Assembly (NCBI GenBank): GCA_035624425.1
Contig: DASPRN010000016.1
Span: 1-6,944, forward strand
Direction of reading: 5' to 3'
Length of the DNA: 6,944 bases
Source: AC-32 sp035624425
Lineage (GTDB): Bacteria; Actinomycetota; Thermoleophilia; Gaiellales; Gaiellaceae
Under the pieces are notes generated by a model. It searched no databases. It was not told where the DNA came from and was given only the letters and a program-made list of their open reading frames with translations. The position numbers were made by a program, and so were the translations under genes. The first letter of the stretch is position 1. Each line of letters opens with the position of its first letter. Of this stretch, positions 1-5,196 are shown one piece after another.

Positions 1-309
1 GAGATCGACGACGAGATCCGGCGCGTGATCGAGGAGGCGCACGACCTGGCCGTCAAGGTGCTCAAGGAGCACATGGCGGATCTGCACCAGCTCTCGGGGA
101 TCCTGATCGAGCGCGAGACGATCGACAAGGACCAGTTCGAGCGGCTGCTCGCCGGCGAGGACGAGGCGGCGGTCTTCCCCGAGGAGCTCGCCGAGCCGCC
201 GGCCGAAGCGCCGGGCGAGGACCGCAGGCGCCGGCCGCAGCCGAAGCCGATCCCGAGGCCGTTCCCGGGCGCGACGATGCAGCCGCCGCCCGAGGGCTCG
301 ACCACCTAG
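1..309 (+). CDS. ftsH: ATP-dependent zinc metalloprotease FtsH, C-terminal end (5' truncated by the window)
   Basis: The last 102 codons of a gene that enters from the left in frame 1 and ends at TAG 307-309. Visible residues 1-55 match the end of the FtsH peptidase domain: a helical stretch (EIRRVIEEAHDLAVKVL), then a helix containing HMADLHQLSGILIERETID and a final helix (QFERLLAG). The AAA+ ATPase core and the HEXXH zinc site lie outside the window. From about residue 56 the protein becomes an acidic, then Arg/Pro-rich, low-complexity tail (GEDRRRRPQPKPIPRPFPG) ending in PPPEGSTT, which is probably disordered. FtsH is a membrane-anchored hexamer that degrades misfolded membrane proteins and selected cytosolic proteins. 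In actinobacteria it commonly precedes the folate genes, which fits folP, folB and folK further right. The next gene converges on it. Identification rests on the C-terminal helices plus context. Confidence 0.88.
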   Translation, partial: EIDDEIRRVIEEAHDLAVKVLKEHMADLHQLSGILIERETIDKDQFERLLAGEDEAAVFPEELAEPPAEAPGEDRRRRPQPKPIPRPFPGATMQPPPEGSTT

Positions 310-324
310 TCGAACCGTCCGCCT

Positions 325-351
325 CCGCCGCAGCGAGCCGCATGGCGGCGG
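325..351 (+). terminator. Weak GC-rich hairpin after ftsH, possible terminator
   Basis: CCGCCGC (325-331) can pair with GCGGCGG (345-351) across a 13-nt loop, starting 16 nt after the ftsH stop codon. No T-run follows, so it is not a classical intrinsic terminator. In this base composition such a pairing can arise by chance. Its position between two convergent genes is the main argument for a role in ending or stabilising the ftsH transcript. Confidence 0.25.
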
Positions 352-370
352 CGGCCTCGCACTTAGCGAC

Positions 371-493
371 CTGTCCCAGGGACAGTCCCTTGGTGGCCGA
401 GCCGCACGAGCCCGAAGGTGCCGCCGGTTGCGCTGGCAAGGGCGTTCTCGGGCCGACCGGCGTCAGCTCGGGACGTGGCCGAGGGACTGTCCC
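371..493. repeat. Compound palindromic repeat element (REP/MITE-like) between convergent genes
   Basis: Three related short palindromes occur here. CTGTCCC-A-GGGACAG lies at 371-385, AGGGAC-A-GTCCCT at 378-390 (overlapping the first), and GGGAC-T-GTCCC at 483-493. The outer copies also form a perfect 12-bp inverted repeat (379-390 with 482-493). As RNA this pairing extends to 16 contiguous pairs (379-394 with 478-493) if two G-U pairs are allowed. Within the 83-nt loop, GCCCGA (410-415) can pair with TCGGGC (448-453), giving a branched fold. The stretch has no credible coding potential and fills most of the gap between the ftsH stop and the exporter stop at 509-511. This is the form of a repetitive extragenic palindrome or a miniature transposon. 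It could act as a two-way terminator or 3' mRNA protector. Copy number in the genome cannot be seen here, so mobility is inference. Confidence 0.55.
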
Positions 494-508
494 CCCGGCA
501 TGGCGCTT

Positions 509-2263
509 TCAGGCGGTGCCGGCGGCGACGCCTGCCTGCCAGCTCGCCCACAGCCGCGCGTAGCGCTCGCCCTGGGCGACGAGCTCTTCGTGCGAGGCGA
601 CCTCGACCACTTCGCCTGCGTCCATCACGACCACGCGGTCGGCTCGCTCGGCGGTCGAGAGGCGGTGGGCGATCGTGATCACCGTCCGCCCGGCGGCGAC
701 GGCGGCCAGCGCCTCCTCGACGGCCGCCTCGGTGGCGGGATCCAGGCTCGAGGTCGCCTCGTCGAGGACGATCACCGCTGGGTCGGCGAGCGCCACCCGC
801 GCGATCCCGACCAGCTGCCGCTCGCCCGCCGAGAGCCGCACGCCGCGCGTCTGAACGTCGGTGCGGATCCCGTCCGGAAGCGACTCGAACCGCTCGCGGG
901 CGCCGATCTCCTCGAGCGCGCGGAGGACGTCCTCGTCCGAGGCCTCGGGACGCGACAGGCGGACGTTGTCGGCGATCGTGCCGCTGAAGAGGTGCCCCTC
1001 CTGCGGCAGGAGCACGATCCGCCGTCGCAGCGACTCCAGGGTCGCCTCCCGCAGGTCGACGCCGCCGAGCGCGATCGACCCGCCGCTCGGGTCGTACTGC
1101 CGTGTCAGCAGCTTCGCCAGGGTCGACTTGCCGGCGCCGGTGACGCCGACCAGAGCAGCGTGCTCGCCGGAGGCGAACGCGAGTGAGACCCCGCGCACAA
1201 CGGGCGGCCCGTCGTCGTAGCCGAAGGTCACGTCCAGGAGCTCGACCTGCCCGTTGTCCGGAAGGTCGACCGCGCCGGGCAGCTCCGCAATCCTCGCTTC
1301 GACCTGCAACAGCCCGACGACCTTGCCGAGCGCCGCCAGCCCCTGTCGGAATTCACCGAGCCACTCGCTGAACCTCGCGATCGGGTCGAACAGCTGCACC
1401 AGATAGAGGACGTAGGCGGCGATCGTCCCCTCGCTGATCGACCCGTTGCGGTACATCGACGCGGCCGTGAGCAGCACCGCGACGAGCGCCGTCGTCTGCG
1501 CGAGCGGGATCATCGTGAACAGGCGGATGTTCACGTAGGACGCGCTGCGCCAGGCACCGATCTGGGCGCGGCTCCGCGGCCGGTAGTCGTCGAGCGTGCG
1601 CCGCTCGCGGCGGAAGGCCTGCACGACGCGCACGCCCGAGAGCCCCTCCTGCAGCACCGTCAGCGTCTCGGCAACCCGGTCGCGGATCGCGTGGTAGGCG
1701 CGGCCCGCGCTGTGGTGGAAGGCCCAGCTCGAGGCGACCAGCACCGGCAGCGCAACGAGCGAGACGAGCGCGAGCTTCGGCGAGAGAAGGACGAGCACCA
1801 CCACCGTCAGCGCGATCTGCAGGCCGCTGCCGACGACTTCGACGAGCGCCTCGCGCAGGAACTCGTCCAGCGCCTGCACGTCCGAGGTCAGCCGCGAGAC
1901 GAGCACCCCGGTCCGCTCCTGCTCGAAGAAGCCGAGCGGCAGCGCCTGCAGCTTGTCGAAGGCCGCGCCTCGCAACCGGTCGAGGAAGGTCTCGCTGGCG
2001 GTCGCGGCCAGCAGCGTCTGCGCGCGGACGACGAGGGGCTTCAGGACGGTGAGACCCAGCAGCGTCAAGGCGGCGATCTCCAGCGGCTGCAGGTCGTTCT
2101 TCTTGATTCCGTGGTCGATCGCGTACTTGACGAGCGCCGGCCCGGCGAGGGTGATCAGCGTCGAGACGATGACCGCGGCCGCCGCCCCGAGGTACAGCCA
2201 TCGCACCGGCCGCAGGAACGGCTGCGACTCCCACCAGACCTCGCGCGTGGAAGCTCGCTCCAT
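509..2263 (-). CDS. ABC exporter half-transporter, catalytic-Walker-B subunit of a heterodimer
   Basis: A 584-residue fused permease-ATPase, normal length for a half-size type IV (B-family) ABC exporter. Residues 1-310 form the membrane domain, with hydrophobic segments near 23-45, 61-81, 143-161, 163-183, 249-270 and 280-298. Residues 335-575 form the nucleotide-binding domain: Walker A GVTGAGKS (373-380), Q-loop Gln421, signature LSAGE (477-481), Walker B VIVLDE (497-502) with catalytic Glu502, D-loop SSLD, and switch His533. The signature departs from LSGGQ, while the partner gene has the reverse defect. The two should therefore pair as a heterodimer exporting lipids, peptides or drugs from the inner membrane; the substrate is unknown. 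ATG at 2263 is chosen because AGGAGG lies 7 nt upstream. A GTG directly before it (2266) would add one residue and is only 4 nt from the same site. It overlaps the upstream gene's TGA (TGATG), so translation is probably coupled. The stop codon is 16 bp from the palindromic repeat. Confidence 0.93.
   Translation of the reverse strand: MERASTREVWWESQPFLRPVRWLYLGAAAAVIVSTLITLAGPALVKYAIDHGIKKNDLQPLEIAALTLLGLTVLKPLVVRAQTLLAATASETFLDRLRGAAFDKLQALPLGFFEQERTGVLVSRLTSDVQALDEFLREALVEVVGSGLQIALTVVVLVLLSPKLALVSLVALPVLVASSWAFHHSAGRAYHAIRDRVAETLTVLQEGLSGVRVVQAFRRERRTLDDYRPRSRAQIGAWRSASYVNIRLFTMIPLAQTTALVAVLLTAASMYRNGSISEGTIAAYVLYLVQLFDPIARFSEWLGEFRQGLAALGKVVGLLQVEARIAELPGAVDLPDNGQVELLDVTFGYDDGPPVVRGVSLAFASGEHAALVGVTGAGKSTLAKLLTRQYDPSGGSIALGGVDLREATLESLRRRIVLLPQEGHLFSGTIADNVRLSRPEASDEDVLRALEEIGARERFESLPDGIRTDVQTRGVRLSAGERQLVGIARVALADPAVIVLDEATSSLDPATEAAVEEALAAVAAGRTVITIAHRLSTAERADRVVVMDAGEVVEVASHEELVAQGERYARLWASWQAGVAAGTA
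2109..2133. repeat. 25-bp exact direct repeat, copy 1
   Basis: These 25 bases recur exactly at 3848-3872. Both copies encode the same conserved stretch (VKYAIDHG) just after the first membrane segment of the two exporter subunits. The proteins are otherwise clearly diverged, so retained DNA identity here reflects protein conservation plus codon bias, or past gene conversion. Confidence 0.6.
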
Positions 2264-4008
2264 CACGCAGCCTCCTCCAACGCGAGCAGCGAGCGGTAGC
2301 GCGCCGAATGCTGCAGCAGCGCCCCGTGCGTGTCCAGCTCGACGATCCGGCCACCCTCGAGCACCGCGACGCGGTCGGCCAGCGCGATCGTGGCCGGCCG
2401 GTGCGCGATCACCAGCGTCGTGCGGCCGCGCATCACCTCGGCCAGCGCCGCGCGGATCTCGTGCTCCTTGGTCGCGTCGACCGCCGAGGTCGCGTCGTCG
2501 AGCACGAGAACCGCCGGGTCGGCCAGGATCGCGCGCGCGATCGCGATCCGCTGCCGCTGGCCGCCGGAGAGCGAGAAGCCCCGCTCACCGAGCACCGTCT
2601 CGAACCCGTCCGGCAGGCCGCCGATGAACGCCGAGGCGCCGGCCAGCTCGGCCGCGCGCTGAACGTCCTCGTCGCTCGCGTCCGGCCGGCCGACGCGGAT
2701 GTTCTCGCGCACGCTCTCGCTGAACAGGAAGGTCTCCTCGAAGACGAGCGCGACCGCGCGGCGCACGTCCGCGAGCCGCAGCTCGCGCAGGTCGTGCCCG
2801 TCGAGCAGGACGCGGCCGTCCTCGGGGTCGTACAGGCGGGCGAGCAGCCCGGCGACGGTGCTCTTCCCCGAGCCGGTCGCGCCGACGAGCGCGAGCGACT
2901 CGCCCGGCGCGACGTGCAGGTCGAGCCCGTCCAGCACCGGCTTGTCGCCCGCATGGCCGAAGCGGACGCCGTCGAGCCGGATGTCGCCGCGCACCGGCTG
3001 CTCGAGCTCGACCGGGTGCCGGGGCTCGAGCAGCTGCGGCTCGGCCTCGAGCACCTCGGTGATCCGACCGCTCGCGGCGAGTGCCTTCTGCACCGTCGTC
3101 ACGCGCTGGCCGAGCACGCGCAGCGGCCAGACCAGCATCACCACGTAGGCGTTGAAGGCCACGAACGAACCGACGGTCAGCCCGCCGTCGATCACGCTGC
3201 GGCCGCCGAACCAGAGCACCGTGGCGATCCCGAGCAGCGGCAGCGCCTCCAGCACCGGGATGAAGATCGCGTCGAGCCGTGCCAGGTGCAGGGCGCGGTC
3301 CTTGATCCCGGCGCTGCGCTCGCGGAACTGGGCCGAGAGCGCGTCGCCGGCGCCGAGCCCCTTGACGACGCGCACGCCGCTCACCGTCTCCTCGACGAGC
3401 GTCGAGGCCTCGGCCCACGACTCCTGCAGCTGCCGCGTCCCGCGCTCGTAGCGGCGCGAGTAGAGCCAGGCGCCGACGCTGACGAACGGCACCGGGACGA
3501 GGACGATCAGCGCGAGCTGCCAGTCGAGGATGAGCATCACCACGGCGACGGCGACGACCGTGAGCGCGTAGCCGATCGTGTGGCCGATCGCGTCCATCAT
3601 CCGCGCGACGTGGAGCGAGTCGGACGAGGCGCGGCTGAGCAGCTCGCCCGGACCGACCTGGTCGTGGTAGGCGGCGTCGAGCCGGAGGGCGTGCGCGAAG
3701 ATCGCGTCCCGGACCCTGGCGTCGCTCTGCGCGCGGTTGCGGATCGCATACAGGTGCCGGAACGCGCCCGCGCAGACCTCCAGCAGGCCGACCAGGCCGA
3801 GCACGATCAGCCAGAGCCGAAGCGCCTCGTGGTCGTGCGGGACGATCCCGTGGTCGATCGCGTACTTGACGACGAGCGGAGCGGCAACGGCGCCCGTCTG
3901 CCAGAGCAGGCCGGAGAGTACGGCGCCGCTGACGCCGTACGACTGCGCGTGGACGATCGCGCGCACGAACCGCCACGCCGACGCGCGGCGTGCCTCCTCC
4001 TCGCCCAT
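2263..4008 (-). CDS. ABC exporter half-transporter, degenerate-Walker-B subunit of a heterodimer
   Basis: A 581-residue half-size ABC exporter, first gene of a two-gene operon. The membrane domain covers about residues 1-315, with hydrophobic segments near 24-48, 65-84, 143-162, 165-184, 248-268 and 280-298. The ATPase domain covers about 340-575: Walker A GATGSGKS (376-383), a Q-loop with Glu424 where Gln is usual (LVFEETFLF), an intact signature LSGGQ (480-484), Walker B VLVLDD (500-505) with Asp505 replacing the catalytic Glu, D-loop SAVD, and switch His536. Asp at that position is typical of the non-hydrolysing site of heterodimeric exporters such as TM287/288 or BmrCD. This subunit's intact signature would complete the live site formed by the partner's LDE. 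Substrate unknown. The start is ATG 4008-4006, with no good Shine-Dalgarno sequence. A TAGGTT -10-like box ends 6 nt before it, so a leaderless mRNA is possible. The first codon is 19 bp from divergent folP. The last codons overlap the start of the second subunit gene. Confidence 0.93.
   Translation of the reverse strand: MGEEEARRASAWRFVRAIVHAQSYGVSGAVLSGLLWQTGAVAAPLVVKYAIDHGIVPHDHEALRLWLIVLGLVGLLEVCAGAFRHLYAIRNRAQSDARVRDAIFAHALRLDAAYHDQVGPGELLSRASSDSLHVARMMDAIGHTIGYALTVVAVAVVMLILDWQLALIVLVPVPFVSVGAWLYSRRYERGTRQLQESWAEASTLVEETVSGVRVVKGLGAGDALSAQFRERSAGIKDRALHLARLDAIFIPVLEALPLLGIATVLWFGGRSVIDGGLTVGSFVAFNAYVVMLVWPLRVLGQRVTTVQKALAASGRITEVLEAEPQLLEPRHPVELEQPVRGDIRLDGVRFGHAGDKPVLDGLDLHVAPGESLALVGATGSGKSTVAGLLARLYDPEDGRVLLDGHDLRELRLADVRRAVALVFEETFLFSESVRENIRVGRPDASDEDVQRAAELAGASAFIGGLPDGFETVLGERGFSLSGGQRQRIAIARAILADPAVLVLDDATSAVDATKEHEIRAALAEVMRGRTTLVIAHRPATIALADRVAVLEGGRIVELDTHGALLQHSARYRSLLALEEAA
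2271..2278 (-). promoter_or_regulatory. Strong ribosome binding site for the second exporter gene
   Basis: On the - strand this reads GGAGGAGG, inside the last codons of the upstream exporter gene. The AGGAGG core ends 7 nt before ATG 2263-2261 and 4 nt before the alternative GTG 2266-2264, which favours the ATG. It is the clearest Shine-Dalgarno sequence among the gene starts in this window, and it supports coupled translation of equal amounts of the two subunits. Confidence 0.7.
3848..3872. repeat. 25-bp exact direct repeat, copy 2
   Basis: Exact match to 2109-2133 in the same orientation, 1,739 bp away, at the equivalent position of the paralogous subunit (VKYAIDHG). Recombination between the copies would fuse the start of this gene in frame to the body of its partner, because the two copies are read in matching codon phase. 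Confidence 0.6.
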
Positions 4009-4013
4009 GGCCC

Positions 4014-4020
4014 TAACCTA
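4014..4020. promoter_or_regulatory. Candidate bidirectional promoter: overlapping -10 boxes for folP and the exporter operon
   Basis: The 7-mer TAACCTA gives TAACCT on the + strand (4014-4019) and TAGGTT on the - strand (4020-4015). Both fit the actinobacterial -10 pattern TANNNT. Eight bases separate the + box from the folP ATG at 4028, and six separate the - box from the exporter ATG at 4008. Transcription could therefore start at or within two bases of each start codon, giving leaderless mRNAs. Neither gene has a convincing Shine-Dalgarno sequence, which agrees. The -35 positions are poor: nothing useful for folP, and TCGATC (three matches to TTGACA) for the exporter. This is inference from spacing and symmetry. 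Confidence 0.4.
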
Positions 4021-4027
4021 CCGACCG

Positions 4028-4846
4028 ATGAGACCCGCGATCGAGGAGCGCTTCCCGCGGCCGTCCGTGATGGGCGTCGTCAACGTCACCCCGGACTCGT
4101 TCTCGGACGGCGGCGTCAACCTCGACCCCGAAGACGCTGCGGCGGCGGCCCGTCGCATGGCCGGGGAGGGCGCGGCGATCGTCGACGTCGGCGGCGAGTC
4201 GACCCGGCCGGGCTCGGAGGGCGTGGGCGCCGACGAGGAGCTGCGCCGGGTCGTGCCCGTGCTCGAGCGGCTCGCCGGCGAGGTTCCCGTCTCGATCGAC
4301 ACCTCGAAGGCGGAGGTCGCGCGCGCGGCGCTCGGGCTCGGCGCGGAGCTCGTCAACGACGTGACAGCACTTCGCGGCGACCCGGAGCTGGCCGGCGTCG
4401 TCGCCGATTCCGGCGCCTACCTCTGCCTGATGCACATGCTCGGCGAGCCACGGACGATGCAGCGCGACCCGCGCTACGACGACGTGGTCTCCGAGGTGGC
4501 CGCCTTCCTCGAGGAGCGGCTGCGCTTCGCGGTCGACGCGGGGATTCCGGAGAAGCTGGTGTGCCTCGACCCCGGGATCGGCTTCGGCAAGACGGTCGAG
4601 CACAACTTCGAGCTGGTTCAGCGCCTCGACGAGCTGACCGCGCTCGGCCGCCCCGTCGTCGTCGGCTTCTCGCGCAAGAGCTCGCTCGGCAAGCTGCTCG
4701 GCGACCCGGACGCGACCACCGGCTCGGTCGCCGCCAGCGTCGGCGCCGCCGTCGCCGCCTACGAGCGGGGTGCCACGATCCTCCGCGTCCACGACGTCCG
4801 CGAGCACGTCGAGGCCCTGACCGCCGCAGCGGCTGCTTTCGGATGA
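4028..4846 (+). CDS. folP: Dihydropteroate synthase
   Basis: A 272-residue cytosolic TIM-barrel enzyme of normal length. It joins 6-hydroxymethyl-7,8-dihydropterin diphosphate to p-aminobenzoate, giving dihydropteroate, and is the sulfonamide target. Family motifs occur in order: NVTPDSFSDG (19-28), DVGGESTRPG (53-62), SIDTSK (89-94), VND (109-111), DPGIGFGK (181-188), GFSRKS (213-218) and RVHD (253-256). By alignment from memory with the E. coli enzyme, the ligand residues Asn19, Asp53, Asp91, Asn110, Asp181, Lys217, Arg253 and His255 are all present. The flexible loops near Phe25 and Pro61 look unmodified, with no sul-type insertion, so sensitivity to sulfonamides is expected. ATG 4028 gives a 14-residue lead before the first strand (VMGVVNVTPD), usual for the family. 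An in-frame ATG at 4007 would add seven residues and overlap the divergent exporter start. The gene overlaps folB by 4 bp (ATGA), so the two are cotranscribed and translationally coupled. Confidence 0.97.
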   Translation: MRPAIEERFPRPSVMGVVNVTPDSFSDGGVNLDPEDAAAAARRMAGEGAAIVDVGGESTRPGSEGVGADEELRRVVPVLERLAGEVPVSIDTSKAEVARAALGLGAELVNDVTALRGDPELAGVVADSGAYLCLMHMLGEPRTMQRDPRYDDVVSEVAAFLEERLRFAVDAGIPEKLVCLDPGIGFGKTVEHNFELVQRLDELTALGRPVVVGFSRKSSLGKLLGDPDATTGSVAASVGAAVAAYERGATILRVHDVREHVEALTAAAAAFG

Positions 4847-5196
4847 CCGTCGTCGTCGAGCTCTACGGGCTCGAGATCCGGGGCCGCCACGGCGCCGAGC
4901 CGGAGGAGCGCGAGCGGGAGCAGCCGTTCCTCTACGACGTCGAGCTCGAGCTGCCGGAGCCGGCCGGAGACCGGCTCGAGCAGACCGTCGACTACCGCGA
5001 GGTGGTCGAGCTGGTCCGCGAGCTCTCCGGCTCCCGCCAGTTCACCCTGCTCGAGACGATGGCCACAGCGGTCGCCGACGCGCTGCTGGAGCGCTTCCCG
5101 GCCGAGCGTGTGCGGGTTCGCGTGCGCAAGCCCGAGGTGCGCCTCGAGGCGCCGGTCGAGCACGCCGCGGCTAGCGTCGAGCGGTCGCGATCCTGA
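4843..5196 (+). CDS. folB: Dihydroneopterin aldolase
   Basis: A 117-residue enzyme of normal length that converts 7,8-dihydroneopterin to 6-hydroxymethyl-7,8-dihydropterin plus glycolaldehyde, the step before FolK. The start matches the family (ELYGLEIRGRHGAEPEER). By alignment from memory with the S. aureus enzyme, the active-site residues are Glu22, Tyr51 (in VDYREV), Glu71 (in TLLETMA) and the catalytic Lys96 (in VRVRKPE). The C-terminus (ASVERSRS) resembles the usual family ending, so the gene is complete. The ATG lies in the ATGA overlap with the folP stop, and there is no separate Shine-Dalgarno sequence, so translation probably depends on folP. The last 26 bp overlap the 3' end of the convergent protease gene, leaving no room for a separate terminator. 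Confidence 0.95.
   Translation: MTVVVELYGLEIRGRHGAEPEEREREQPFLYDVELELPEPAGDRLEQTVDYREVVELVRELSGSRQFTLLETMATAVADALLERFPAERVRVRVRKPEVRLEAPVEHAAASVERSRS

Noticed and set aside
310..508. Small open frames or a small RNA gene in the ftsH-exporter gap
   Set aside because: Open frames here run into neighbouring genes or through the repeat and have no ribosome site or protein-like composition. The structure is better explained as palindromic repeats. No tRNA, rRNA or CRISPR signal was seen anywhere in the window.
428..1186. A 252-codon open frame on the + strand
   Set aside because: It is antisense to the ATPase domain of the second exporter subunit, has no recognisable domain, and runs across the palindromic repeat.
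3737..4027. Possible N-terminal extension of folP by 97 codons
   Set aside because: The extension lies antisense to the exporter gene, is Ser/Arg/Thr-rich without family similarity, and would make FolP far longer than normal.
4007..4027. Alternative folP ATG at 4007 within CCATGG
   Set aside because: It would overlap the divergent exporter start codon and has only anti-Shine-Dalgarno-like pyrimidines upstream. ATG 4028 fits family length and the candidate -10 spacing better. Not fully excluded.
4013..4807. A 264-codon open frame on the - strand opposite folP
   Set aside because: It mirrors a strongly supported folP gene, and its composition (Asp/Arg/Gly/Ala/Val-rich, no motif) is typical of a shadow frame.
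2308..5196. A 962-codon open frame on the + strand running antisense through the exporter gene and ending as folB
   Set aside because: Its first part is the reverse complement of a well-supported exporter gene and translates to low-complexity Arg/Ala/Glu/Asp-rich sequence. Long antisense frames are expected where third positions are G/C. Only the FolB portion from 4843 matches a family.
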